Source: Volvariella volvacea V23
Taxonomy: Eukaryota; Basidiomycota; Agaricomycetes; Agaricales; Pluteaceae
Assembly: GCA_000349905.1 (NCBI GenBank)
Contig: KB722763.1
Span: forward strand, 97,770-161,769
Reading direction: 5' to 3'
DNA length: 64,000 nucleotides
Positions 35,381 through 47,042 of the stretch are shown one piece after another (within the stretch, counting starts at the first letter, position 1; every line of letters starts with the position of its first letter). The position numbers and the translations under genes are program-made. Below the pieces are notes generated by a model. That model made no database searches, had not been told where the DNA came from, and saw only the letters and a program-made list of their open reading frames with translations.

Positions 35381-36020
35381 ATGTTGCCGGTACCAGGAGC
35401 AAATTATTTTATCGTCAACAGAAAGACTGGCACAGTCCTTGACCTGTCATGCGGTGATGGTATTAGCGGTGGGTTTCCTTCATTCAACGTCATGCCCCCA
35501 ATTTGCTAATCACTTCGCTCACTCCAAGTCCTTAGCTGGTCTAACCATGGTGGCGACAATCAGAAGGTACTCCGAGTGCGCAATGACATGATATTGTCGG
35601 TTCAATAAGTCCATTATAACGCTAGTGGGAAGCTATCTATAACTACGATGACAAAAATCCGAGTTGGAACTTTAGAAACGTCGCTAGTGGTCTCTACCTT
35701 GGTGTAGAAGGGAAGCCCGTTGGTGGTGCCTCTGTTAAAGGAATTGGTTGGGAATACCATTGGACCCTCAAGCCGACGGACGACAATTTCTATACGTAGG
35801 TATTCCTGAGTTGTTTTTTTCTGCCACGCATAAACCCGCTATCACTTTGCTTCAGATGATGGTGGCGACGTAACTAATCGTTGTCCATAGCTTCCACGAC
35901 CCAAACACTAGTCTTTGTCTCCACTTGACCGGTCACGGCAGTCCTAATAACGGACAACCAGTAGAAACTTCGAATCGAGATGGAGGAGAGGATCAGGAAT
36001 GGAGGTTCGAACGGGCCTAA
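35381..36020 (+). CDS. Ricin-B-type beta-trefoil lectin-like protein 1
   Basis: Four exons: 35381-35468, 35529-35566, 35626-35795, 35891-36020 (lengths 88/38/170/130 nt; 141 aa). The fold signature is the repeated hydrophobic pattern ending in Q-x-W-like triplets: NRKTGTVLDLSCGDG, HGGDNQKW (across an intron), NFRNVASGLYLGVEG, WEYHWTLKP and EDQEWRFERA. Single-domain proteins of this type are cytoplasmic carbohydrate-binding lectins in mushrooms; some serve in defence and others have no known role. There is no catalytic domain and no signal peptide. It is the plus-strand member of a three-gene lectin cluster and shares exon lengths exactly with lectin 2. Sugar specificity cannot be read from the sequence. 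Confidence 0.85.
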
Positions 36021-37143
36021 GTAATTAATTTACCCAGCAAATGCGATTCCTCTTGAGATTCATACAAGCCACTGGTTATAGAAAATAGTTCTCCGCGCGC
36101 GCTCCGATGGCAATGCTTCCTTGGACTTCCTAGGTCTTTTCCCTGCTGGCGGCACACTTAGTGATGGCGAGTTTAAAAATACCGAGTGACATTGCAGCAC
36201 AGAACTTGGGAACGATTTAGGGCAACACAAACCAACTAGCACGACAGGCAAATCAGACTGGTTTTCTCAGAACCAGGCCAAACAATCAGGAAAACACATT
36301 AAATGTTTTGTCAACTGAATTGAAAAACGGGTCATAATTCATGGTTTGCACCTGCTTCTGACCTGGTTCCTCTCCAAATATTCTTTTCTGCCTGCTGTGT
36401 AGGAGTGGTTCGAGCAGGCCTAAATGCTCTTTTATACGTCTGGATGGGTTGCCTGCCGATGCCTATGTAATTTCATGCAATCCATAATCTTAGAGATCGT
36501 CCGTTTGCTGCTCTACAGTTTCATTCCGTGCTGTCAAAAACACGGTTTAAACTAATGGGATGAGTTAGAATCCTGGCGTTTCGGGGTTTAACCTATTTTA
36601 ATTAGGAGGGTGGCTATCTATCCACACAATTCGGTCACGCATGCATGGAATTATCGTTCCCTTAATTGCACCGATATTGTACTACCATTACTAGTACGAC
36701 GTAAGCTCGTATGTCAAACCAGGACGTTTTGAAGCTGAAATCGTCAAGCTAGAGGGATAGTATTTACCGTCACTCTTTATTCCACCCTCTAAACCGTGCA
36801 GCGCGATATCATGGCTGTCTGTCCTCACGTCAGGCTGAGGAAATCGAATACCTTATTTCGCCTTACCGCAAAACTTTGAATTCAATCAGCACCCAATGCC
36901 AAGCAGCAGGTCGCCCACCATCTACAAGCTCAACGCGATCTGATCAAGGAATCAATGGTTCTGGTGTCTTAGGCGCGCTCCTAGTTCTGCTTGCAGTGTC
37001 ATTAATTTGAAGCTCGCACAGTGAACTCTGAGCCCCCATCGTGCATCGTGAAAGGCCTTGCTCTTCCAGCAAAACGACAAATGCTACATTGCTTAGAACA
37101 TTTACACCTTATTTAATATCGAACAAGACACTAGCGTCAGAAC
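36021..37143. other. Convergent intergenic region between lectin genes 1 and 2
   Basis: About 1.1 kb lies between two converging stops. A short minus-strand open frame at 36060-36251 has no domain. I recognise no transposon or repeat. Confidence 0.45.
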
Positions 37144-37746
37144 TTAAGCACGTTCGAACCTCCATTGCTGATTCTCTGCCTCCCATCGTCCCCAGAGCTC
37201 GACAGGAGTTCCATTTTCCGGGTTGCCATAGTCGGTCAAATCAACGTTGAAAGGTGTGCCAGGGGCAAGAATGCTACAAGGCGATATCAAGACTACATAG
37301 AGTAAGATAATTCAGGAGTGCTCACCGATAGTAGTCATCACCTTGAGGCTCAAGGACCCATTGGTACTCCCAATCAACTCCCTGAACGCGGAGACCATCT
37401 CTGAGTTCGCCCTCTACACCAAGATAGCGACCGTTTGCGACATTCCTAAAGTTCCACACTGGGTTGCTGTCGTCGTAGCTGTAGATAGCTTCCCACTGAT
37501 ATGGTGATGAAATTGTGAGATCGGGGACATCAGGAAAGGAAACAAGCGGATCACCTTTTGGTTGTCGCCACCATGACCGGACCAGCCGAGAACTATAAGT
37601 TGGTAAGACGATTAGCACAACGAGGGCAACATCGATTATAAAATGAGGGATAACCCACTAGAAACGCCATCACCACCAGACAAGTCGAGGACGGTGCCAG
37701 ACTTGCGGTTGACGAGGATGTAATGTGTTCCGGATTCCAAAGTCAT
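37144..37746 (-). CDS. Ricin-B-type beta-trefoil lectin-like protein 2
   Basis: Four exons: 37746-37659, 37592-37555, 37495-37326, 37273-37144 (88/38/170/130 nt; 141 aa). It is a close paralogue of lectin 1 with the same intron positions and phases. Typical text: NRKSGTVLDLSGGDGVS, ILGWSGHGGDNQK joined to WEAIYSYDD, NFRNVANGRYLGVEG, VDWEYQWVLEPQGDD and ENQQWRFERA. The expected role is sugar binding by a single beta-trefoil domain in the cytoplasm. A minus-strand TATA-like GTATATAAG lies at 37810-37818, about 65 nt upstream. The orientation is opposite to lectin 1, so the pair converges. Confidence 0.85.
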
Positions 37747-37809
37747 CGTGATTGAGTGTACTCGAGATGCGAGGAAGTGTTACTGTTGCATTGTGAAGTT
37801 GAAGACGAC

Positions 37810-37818
37810 TTATATACC
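37810..37818 (-). promoter_or_regulatory. TATA box of lectin gene 2
   Basis: On the minus strand this reads GTATATAAG, about 65 nt before the ATG at 37746. The spacing is similar to that of lectin gene 1. Confidence 0.5.
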
Positions 37819-38155
37819 TCCACACCTCGGACATCTCCAAGAGGCCCCAGGCCATCGATGCCATCATTAGCTCCATCCTGCGATCAAATTATGTTCAATT
37901 ATGTGTGAGACGATTTTAGAAACGTCTCGCGTAGAATGGGTGCATGCCACAATACCCATTCCAAGCAATCGTCTCTGGCAGCTGACCTATAGGGTGATGA
38001 TTTCTTACGCTCATTCGCATCCGGCATGACGAATGGGGTGATGGCCAAGATGATGGAATATCTGCACCATTCGTAATTGAAGTAAATCCCTCACTCGACT
38101 ATCGAAAATCCAATATGAATGCAAGGAAATGAGTGAGGGATTGGTACAACTGTAA
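37819..38155. other. Upstream spacer of lectin gene 2
   Basis: About 340 bp with no supported gene. It lies upstream of the lectin 2 TATA box and borders the uncertain coding-like stretch at 38159-38764. Confidence 0.4.
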
Positions 38156-38158
38156 TAA

Positions 38159-38764
38159 TTATTGCGTGTGGCTATCGTGATCCATTAGGAGTTCGGCAGA
38201 TCCCTGGTACCCTGCAGGAACATGACACATATACCATGGCGTTCTTCCTTCACCTTCATGAATGTATGTAAATAGATGGACTTGGTATTGCTGGAAGACG
38301 GGTTGAAGAGCTGCGAGATTGATGTAGTCCGGCCTTCGAGAGCATCTGACCGGCGCCAAGCCATTCAAAAATGGTCTTGAACTGATGGCTTGAAGCTGGT
38401 CGAACGTTTATACCTCTGTGCCAAGCTTTGGCTGCATACAATCGTTCATAAATCACTTGTATCGTGTTTTTGGCGAGTGGCTTGGGCTGATAAGGAGACT
38501 ATTGTGGTATCCGGTGATCACATCCGATAAGTCGACCCACTGGAACGTTGTATCGTAGGTTGTGTGTATATGAACAGAAGGATCGGAACTACAAGATGGT
38601 TCATTCAGCAACAGGGGCTTATCAACAGTAGCTAGGACTCGAATGTCGAACCCATGCAAGGGAATGCCTGTTAGATGCAAAGACATAAGCTGTGCGCGCT
38701 TTGGGGCTTTGATGCCTTCGAAGCTCGGTGGATGAACTCGCACAGTTGCGCTAGTAGGCAAAGG
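38159..38764 (-). pseudogene. Coding-like stretch between lectin genes 2 and 3, unknown function
   Basis: Minus-strand open frames run almost end to end here. They include VHPPSFEGIKAPKRAQ, HTTYDTTFQWVDLSDVITGY, then (other frames) VIYERLYAAKAWHR and PDYINLAALQPVFQQYQ with HEGEGRTPWYMCHVPAGY. The text looks coding, but no clean ATG start or single splice chain appears. One possible 41-nt intron at about 38415-38455 would join the first two parts. I do not recognise a family. It may be a short-lived gene or a decayed copy. Confidence 0.3.
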
Positions 38765-39080
38765 TCAAATCGAGAGCGGGAATTATAGCGTCGTTACAAA
38801 TATGAACAAATATATGAAGATGCGACACAAGTCCATGTCCGAGCTTACACCAGGATCCATACATACAATACAACATCGCCAACCCCTCCTATATTTCTAC
38901 ACGCTCGCTCCCATGCAATTCTCGCCAAGGCTCGGTCAAACTTAAAGATCATCTAGGTCGTCACTGATATCCATGCGTGCAAGTCGTAACATCACCCTAC
39001 ATCCACGAGCGGGCCCTGTCAATCACAGAAATCAGCTCAACGTTGCTCGTTCAAGGCAGATTAGGGAACCTTGCATACCT
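38765..39080. other. Spacer downstream of lectin gene 3
   Basis: About 315 bp with no supported gene, most likely holding the 3' UTR of lectin gene 3 on the minus strand. Confidence 0.4.
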
Positions 39081-39819
39081 TTAGGACTGAGGTTCGAACC
39101 TCCAGGTTTGGTGTCCGCCTTTCCATGTCCACCATAGCTGGATAGGCGTGCCTGGTGTGGCATTACCCCAGCCGGACAAATCAATATTGTAATACGTATA
39201 CGGGACGAAAATCCTATACGCCATTCAAACCACGGCAAAGGGTCAAACCACAGTCAGTCCTCCGTCATCGCATGCACTCCTCCAACCACGGCGAAAAAAA
39301 TGGAGACACCTCACCTATAGGAGGAAGTATCATATTGATCCTGCCAGATGTGCCACTCTTGTGGGTTTTCGCTGGCGATGAGGCGTGTGCCGTCATTCGG
39401 GCTGCCGTCTAGTGCGAGGAATTGGCCTGTCGCGGCGCTGCGGAAGAACCAGCTGCGGCCGGTCCATTCGAGTGTCCATCGCTGGTTGGCGCCATCATGC
39501 GGCGTCCAGCCGATAACTGGTGTTTGTGTCCATTCGAGGGTGTTGTGGCGGTGTGTGGGAGAGGTAGGAGGATATGGAAGGGAAATGTACGGGAATGTAG
39601 GAGGGAGGTTGATGAAAAAAAAGTTTCATCAGCATATAAGCTCGAAAATGAAGACAGGAAAATGTATGGGAATGGTCGATCTTTCGTCGGACAGGCGACA
39701 GCAGGACATGGTAAGCAGCACAACTCACCTGAACGATCATCACCCGCTGACAAGTCTATAGCTGTACCAGCTTGGGCGTTCACGATTCTATAAGTAACTC
39801 CTCCTTGGATGACGCTCAT
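39081..39819 (-). CDS. Ricin-B-type beta-trefoil lectin-like protein 3
   Basis: Three exons: 39819-39729, 39516-39315, 39213-39081 (91/202/133 nt; 141 aa). Exon 2 corresponds to exons 2 plus 3 of lectins 1 and 2, so one intron is absent. The first intron is long (212 nt). Trefoil text: NAQAGTAIDLSAGDDRS, VIGWTPHDGANQRWTLEW, FRSAATGQFLALDG, NIDLSGWGNATPGTPIQLWW and HQTWRFEPQS. It has no signal peptide and no catalytic domain. It is the most divergent of the three lectins. A minus-strand TATA-like box (39951-39959) lies about 130 nt upstream. Confidence 0.85.
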
Positions 39820-42336
39820 GTTGTCGTGACGGCGCTCGATACAAGATTAGTGTGTCGTTTGCAAGAGGGGGAAGAGCAGCGAAAGCTCGTTAGGTTGGGT
39901 GGGTCGAAGTGAATACTATGCTGGGCTCTCTGCTCCCATCCTTGCCTCCATTTTATATCGGCCTCTTGGAGGGGGGCATGCCATGCGGAAGTAGGCTTAG
40001 GCTTAGGGTTGGGGTTGAGGCGCCTGGCCTCATGGCGTGACGCCGGCATGATGGACGTAAGTCGTTCAATACGTCAAACATTTTGAACCCTACCCCTTAC
40101 AGTCTGTCTACTTCCCTCCTATAGATAATTTCATTAGAACAATGCCCGGAAGTACTTTACAGGCAAGCGATCGCTGCTCGCGATCGGCGCTCAGTGAGTA
40201 AATGTTTAATCATTCCATTTTCATCGGTTTTTTCTCCCCCCTTGCGGTGGGATCATTTTGGTTGGAGGTCTAGGGGCGTGGGCGGGTGTAGAGTGCAGTG
40301 TGGGATGCCTGTTTGTGCTTCATTGACATGTGGTTCTTGGCCCGAGTATGCCCATTGATATTGTGATGAACGGAGAATAGGTTCTTTGGGTTGCTTGGTA
40401 TTAACACTGCCCCGAGAACATGGTGCAGTTGCTGTTATGCAGCGTGCATTGTCTTGTCGTTGTATTGCGTTGCGTTCTTGCACGATACGCGGGTTCATAC
40501 ACCCTCCCTCTGTTCTTTTTCTTCGTTTCACCCTCGGACTGGGACACACCCAAGAGAAAAATACATGCCTGCTGTTGGATGTCTTTATGTCACATTGGTC
40601 ATTTCGAGTCAAATACCTCCTCAGGGCGTTCTGCCTCGAGGTGGCGTCGTGCCTGTCCATTCCGTCGCGATGAGCCGGGATTTAATGCGTTGACGGATCT
40701 CTGGTCCAGAAAGGACAGCTGAAATGGTGATGGGGCCGCGATTCGCATCTCGGTTCTTCGCGCGACTTCACGCACCGGGGGGGAGTTGTCACTTTGCATC
40801 AACTAACAATAAAAAAACGTGGGGACGAAAATCTACTTCCTGGGCAGTGAAAGCGAGTTGCGATTTGGTGATCATGACTGTTTTGGGCCAAAATAGACTG
40901 ATGGGAGACGTCATAGTGTCATGGTGGTGATGGATATCGTATATTATCGCGTCAAGTGCAACTGTGTGGCGTGTAGACGACGTATGCCGAGATGCAGAGA
41001 ACATTGTAATTGTGTGTGCCTGATGATCATAAAACTCCAAGAGATACGCATTGTGTGAATCACCGAGGACAGAGGGTTTGGCTAACATGCACCAGAACCG
41101 GCGAGTGAAGTTGGAGAGGAGACTTGGCTGATACAACGGAGTGGACCCAGTTGGCCCCACCCTACCACACGAGCCGCACGAGACGCCGTAATGTTGCGCG
41201 TCATTTACTCAGCCCTTGGAACGGAGCATTACAACTCCAAACTTTGAAATGAGGCACCCCGGTTATGAAGATGAAGCACGAGAGTGATACAGTGTAGTGT
41301 ATACGCCGAGCGCAGGCTGAAAATAAAGAGGTCCACACGTGGGCGACGCGAGGGGCACAGCTTTTAGGCTTCTGCGACGGGCGCGAGGTTTTGTATTTTT
41401 GATTTACGCAACCTGCGTTTTGGGGCCTGGTCGGGTTGAGTAATGGGCGTGGGCACCCGCTGGTTGGCGCCTGCAGTCTGTGCGCCACACTCCAAACTCG
41501 GTGAATGGGTTGAGAAGGAAGCCCCTCAGTGCAATTTGAGTGGGTGGGCCGTCTAGAATCACCTGCCTCGCCTGAGATATATGGCATCAATCAGGTCTCC
41601 TCAAATTTGCTTCCGAGAATCATCCATTTTGAGGGTTCCTTGCTTACCCGAGCGTTGTCCTCGAACAGCCTAGGGAGCCGGATCAGAATACTAAGGCAAA
41701 GATTCTGGACGATCCCAACGAATGGAGAAAGCATTATCGATGAAAGAGGGTATACAAACGCGGCATGGCTGGGAAATTTATGAGCCTCTTGACCAGACAT
41801 TTGCCCACACCGTGTCAGAAGATTCGGAACAGACACTCCCCTGTGGCTTGTAGGCTTACATAATGGGGAGGGGGTTGTGGACAACATTTGGAGACGCGAG
41901 GTCCTGAGAAACTGGCCTTGTGCAAGGCATTTCTCGTTTTTTTCTCGACCTGCTTTGCGGCAAAAAAGCGACAATTACGACCCTTGCCAGCTTGCTACCC
42001 CGCTTTGTTGTCCGACGACAATTGCGCTTGCCATCAGCCTCATCACCGTCTCGTTCTTTCACGTTATTCTTCTCTTACTGCAGATCAAGACAAAGATCCT
42101 GCTTGGATAGCCTTCTTCCCAGCTCGTCGCCTGGTCGCCGGCTTCGCTTCCGTCTCCCCATCAAACTCCCACCCCGAACCAGTTTGTTCTCCACAAGCCC
42201 CAAAAAGTCCATCTATACTCAATACCTTACGTCTCAATTGTTCCAATACCTCGTCGACGATACCAACCCATCGCAGCTATTATATCTCTCTCACTCAACG
42301 TCTGTATCACGTCTTCTGCTTTCGCTTGCTTGAACG
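39820..42336. promoter_or_regulatory. Long divergent intergenic region
   Basis: About 2.5 kb lies between lectin gene 3 (-) and xylulokinase (+). Both strands carry many overlapping open frames, none with a domain. An ATG at 40142 opens a short frame that meets a strong GTGAGT donor (about 40194), but I found no partner exon. The last 300 bp before 42337 are pyrimidine-rich, as in strong fungal promoters. Confidence 0.45.
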
Positions 42337-45149
42337 ATGCCTGCCGCGCCGAAAAATGGACCAGCACTGTTTCTGGGCATAGAGCTGGCCACGGACCAGC
42401 TCCGAGCGTCTATCGTGGATGAAAGTCTCGAGTTGGTTGGAGTGGAGTGCGTCGATTTCGACGCAGAGTTGTCTGAATATCAGTGGGTGTCTTGCTACCT
42501 GAAAACCCGGCCGGGGGACGGTACACCATGCTCAAGATGACCTAGAACGCAGGGAGGGATGTTCACGACGCCCGGAGATGCGTACACGACCCCAGTGGAG
42601 ATGTGGATCAAGGGACTAGGCGAGTTGCACTCCAACCAGCCAGTTTTTCGCTTTTTTTAACGTCCAACGGAACCAAATTTTTTTCGTCTTCCTCGTCCTC
42701 CCTTGTCTGATCTCGATCCAAAAACAATCTCCTTTTGCCCGCTTTTCCTCCTCTCACGTGATCCACAGATACCCTTTTCGAAAAATTGCGACGAAATTAT
42801 GATTTGACCAGGATCCGGGCCATTGGAGGCTCAGCGCAACATGCCTTGGTGTGGTGGAAATCGACTGCCATACCGTCATTTGTCAATTTGGACCATCACC
42901 TTCCCCTGCATGCTCATATTACTGCCCAGTCGTTCACCATTTCGAATACCCCAATTGCACAAGATACCTCTTCGCACCAGCATGCTTTAGCTATTGAAGC
43001 ACGGCTCGGTGGTCCTGATCTTATGGCTGCACGTGTTGGGACATGTGCGAATGCCTCTCTAGTCGCTGCACAGCTGCTGCGCGTACGGGAGACGTGGCAG
43101 GATGTATGGTCCCGAACAGGCCGCGTGCAACTAGCTAGCGCATTCCTAGCCAGTTTAATCACCGGCAGGTGGATTAACATGTCCGAGTCCGAAGCTTGTG
43201 CAACTGGCATGTGGGTCCATTCCGGCAACGCAAACATTAGTCAGCCCCAAGGTCACTGGGACGAAGGTGTTTTGGAAATTGTCGCGGGAAACAGAGAGGA
43301 AGCAAGGCGGGTTCGCACTTGGTTGGGAGATGTGGATATTTCTGGTGGAAACCGGCGGGCGGGTAACGTCTCGCGCTATCTTGTTGATCGTTATGGATTT
43401 GATCCAGGTGGGTGAATATGTAGATTGCCCCGACTTGATACTAACATTTCGATGTTTCAGAGACCGTTGTCACTCCATTTGTATCGGATTATTTATCTGC
43501 ATATCTGTCCCTCTGTCCGTCTCCTAATGACGCAGTGCTATCTTTTGGCCCTATGGATATGTTAATGACACCTGCTCAACACTACATTCCCACTCGTCTG
43601 TATAATTTGTACCCCCATCCAGCACAGGACTCTGGAGAAAAACGCCGCTATATCGCCATCATTGCAAGCAGGTAAGCTTTAGCATTTTTGTCGTGGGCAT
43701 ATCTGATTTCCCTCTTTAGAAACGCAGATGTACCACGCGCCCTCGTGCGAGATATGTACACCAAGAGTTGGAGCGCTTTTGATCGCCTCGTTGCCATCGT
43801 TCCCCCTGGTGGATCTATAGGGTAAATCTTCCTGTATCTACTGGATCTCAGCCAAGAAAACTAATCGCTCCATCTACAGACTCGACGACAAGCTCTTCAG
43901 CTTCTGGCATCTACAAGCCGATGCACACCCCTTCTCCCACGTCAAAGGGATCTTCCGTTTCGAAACAGGTATCAAAGTCAACGAATTCCGCGACCTCCGT
44001 GCCAACCCCCGATGTCTTCTCGAAAGCCAAATCCTCTCCTTCCGCACGAAATGGTCGCGCATGATCCAAACCGGCATCCTAGGCTCAGCCTCCGCGCGCA
44101 AACCAACAGGCCTAAGCCCCACCCCACCCCCACCCCTCTCCACCCTCTCAAGCACCTCCTCGACCCCTGCTCGCTCCCCCTCCGCAACCTCAGCCAGCAC
44201 ACCAAGCATCTCCTCCAGCCTCGGCTTGACCTTTGACCCATACGACTACTCCCCGCTGCCCACGCGTATAATCACGACCGGCGCAGCCGCCAACTTCCCC
44301 AGCGTGGCCAACCTCGTCGGGGACATCTTCAACGCGCCCGTCTTCATCCCGCACACGCAGGTCGACGCGGCACAGCTCTCGCCGCACCGCAACGCGCCCG
44401 CGACGGGCTTCCCGGGCCGCGCGGCGCTCGGCGCGGCGTACCTCGCGCGCTGGGTGTGGGCGAAGGAGTGGGGCAGCGGCGGGCTCGGGGTGTATGAGGA
44501 CGAGATGAGGCGGCTGTTGGGCAAGCGGTGGGTCGCGAGCGGGGGGGTGCCGTTGAAGACGAATGTGAATGGCGTCGGGGGCGTGAAGCTGTTGGTGGTC
44601 AGCGGCGGGGCGGGGGGGAGCGGGACGGCGAGCGGGGCGAATAGTGGGACGAGCACGCCGTATGGGCACGGGAGCTCAAGGTTGGGGGCGTCGATTGTGG
44701 TGGAGGAGGACGAGGAGGAGGCGTTGGAGTCTGAGAGGAACGGGGCGGGGGCGCTGTTGAATGCGGTGCCGGGGGTGGTGGTCAGCGCGGATGTGACGGA
44801 GACGATGGCGTCGAATGCGTCGTCGATCGATGCGCTGGCGCTGTCTGCCGCGGCAACGGGGTTTGCGGCTCCGGAGCTCAACCCGTCCGCGTCGGGCGGG
44901 GTCAGTCCGACGTCGAGCACGGGGGGGAGCGCGGCTGCGGGGCTGTCGGCTGGGGGGGCGAATAGCGCTGCGACGCCTACGACGCCTACGCCGCTGACGC
45001 CTGTCACGGCGCTGCCGACGAATGATACGGAGGCGCAGTTGGGGCTGGCCAAGGTTGCTGAGCCGGATGTGGATGCGTTTATGACTTATGCGGCGATTGT
45101 TTCGGAGTATTGTCGTTTGGAGGGGCTGTTGGTCAAGGGGATTGTGTGA
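42337..45149 (+). CDS. XKS1: D-xylulose kinase (FGGY family)
   Basis: Six exons: 42337-42482, 42546-42619, 42769-43407, 43461-43671, 43720-43821, 43880-45149 (813 aa). It phosphorylates D-xylulose to xylulose 5-phosphate, feeding the pentose phosphate pathway in the cytoplasm. Family text: FLGIELATDQLRASIVDESL, TQGGMFTTPGDAYTTPVEMW, IRAIGGSAQHALVWW, GTCANASLVAAQLLRV, TGRWINMSESEACATGMW, AIIASRNADVPRALVRD, TTGAAANFPSVANLVGDIFN and RAALGAAYLARW. Known fungal enzymes have about 570-620 residues. This one carries a Ser/Thr/Pro insertion near 455-510 and a Gly/Ala/Ser/Thr-rich one at about 630-780, before a conserved helical C terminus. Intron 2 has a GC donor (42620). The GC content of the insertions is much higher than that of the neighbouring sequence. 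Confidence 0.93.
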
Positions 45150-45901
45150 GGGATGGGTTTCATAGCTGGAGGTGTTTTGTGTGAGGTTGAGGAGGGCATG
45201 GATTAATGAGAGATGTGAAGAGGATGCGAATGGAAACTTGCTTTGAGTCGGTGACATGACATGCCTTGCGTATGATGACCAGATCGCATTATACAGATAC
45301 AATACTGGGTATTGGGTGCTGGGTACATACATCAGAATTAAAATACTTGTTAGCGTTGCGCGATTGGATAGCTAGCTATATAGATATCAACAGGGAGTTT
45401 GACAAGCCTAAGCTTAAATGTGTTCCGTTTTGTTGGCACCACTGGTGGGTGCTTTCTTTCTTTCACCATCAGCTTTGAGGGCTGAGGGGCGCGGTCCGTG
45501 GTACCTGATGCATGATGCATGATGGGCGAGCTCGAGGTTGACAGCCGAAGGCTACACTCTCGCTTTCGCTGAAGGCCCTCACGTGTACCTGGTATAGGTA
45601 ATGCAGTTCGAGCTCGAGGCGGATAACCAAAAATGAGAACTAAACGTGTAGGATTCGTCTATGCCCTACGCTCAGGCTGACGACCTTGCCTAGGCCAGGG
45701 ACCGAACTTCCCCATGAATCGCTCAGCTCCACGCTCTTGTAGGACTATAGACGGTGTTGTAGACTTGCTTCAGGGGGTAGCCTCACTGGCAGGCCCAAGC
45801 TCGCCATTCCACGATCTGCTGCATCTCTTTCACCAAGTACTTTTTAGGACCTTAAAATGTTGAGTGGGTGAAGGGCAGTTCCCCGCCGGAGATGCATGCA
45901 G

Positions 45902-45937
45902 GTTCAGGCTCATGTTCAGGATCAAGTTCAGGATCAA
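45902..45937 (+). repeat. 12-bp tandem repeat, three units
   Basis: Three adjacent units: GTTCAGGCTCAT, GTTCAGGATCAA, GTTCAGGATCAA. The last two are identical. It lies in non-coding sequence downstream of xylulokinase. Confidence 0.8.
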
Positions 45938-47028
45938 AGCGCCCCTGTAATTATCAGTGTCGATGCAATAATGTAAAAAGATACAGAGGAGGAATGTGAA
46001 GTGCAAGCGCCCAACGTCACTGTCAGAGCGGGATATGTGACGCAGTAAAATAATCGATCGTTAGCATTGCCGACATATAGACGTGATTGGCCTGAGTGAA
46101 GTGGAGCATGAATATGAGCTGGCACGGCTGGACGTCTGAGTGAGCGTTTACACGACGGAGGGTAAGATGTACGAGGTTATTGCACACGTTTGTGCTAAAA
46201 CTACCGAAGCTAGAGCTATGGAACAACACTAGAGTGTTTCTAGTATCTGATCTGAAAAGGTCAAGCGGTGCGTGTACACTTGTACTTGACATATGCGTAC
46301 CCCGGGTCTTTCAATTGTCCGCAACTTCAAATGGCATCGCTACTTGCCCTCACATTTCACACAAGTTGACAAGTGGGCAAGAAAGAGCCCGCCTGAGAGA
46401 GCCGAATGCGTTGGAAGCAACGTTGACGTCCGTGTTTGGTCGCTGTTACAAAGACCTTCCGGTAGTATTCGGGTGTGCCATACATCGCCGTCGCCGCACC
46501 CGCACTGGCTGGCACGAGGGAGCCGACTGCCGTACATGCACCGCAGGCGGAAGCACCCAAAGGTAAGCTAGAGCCTGAGCCAAGCGGCGGGAACTACGGA
46601 GGGCTCGCAGTTCCCGTAGCACTTGCTGCACACCGCGGCTGGCTTCGTGGCTCCCTCCCCGCTCGACAGATGAGCTAAAAGGCCAAGAAGGCATGCCTTG
46701 GAGTAGCGCAATTGTTATTGTTCGTGATTTGATTGATGCTGGGCTCTGTGAAATCGCTAGGCTCGAACGCGAAGCTGGAACGATGGCAGTTTCCGAGTCG
46801 GATGGGAACGTGTGAGGGGGTGAAGTTGTGGGCTAGTCCTAACCGTAATCGTTCGTGAGTTTGGGACGCCACTAGTCTAGTCCCCCCTCGCGATTGATTA
46901 TTATTTTTATTATTTATTGCGTTGGTTGAGAGAACACTGGGGGATTGTGATTTCGGAGAGAGTGGTGGCTCCTCCTGAGTGCTAGGTCAGGAGGATATGC
47001 TTCCATTTTGAAATAGCTTTGAAAGAAT

Positions 47029-47042
47029 GCTTCCGCGGAAGC
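47029..47042. repeat. Perfect 14-bp palindrome
   Basis: GCTTCCGCGGAAGC is its own reverse complement. A further CGGAAGCGGAAGC copy of the half-site follows within 25 bp. It could be a binding site for a dimeric zinc-cluster regulator; that is inference only. Confidence 0.6.

Noticed and set aside
39088..39102. GGTTCGAACC, resembling a tRNA B-box
   Set aside because: It lies inside the coding sequence of lectin gene 3 (TWRFEP). No A-box or cloverleaf surrounds it.
44246..45332. Long minus-strand open frames antisense to xylulokinase (268 and 218 codons)
   Set aside because: They lie in the very GC-rich, low-complexity 3' part of the gene, where stop codons are rare in all frames. They are Pro/Arg- or Ala-rich with no domain.
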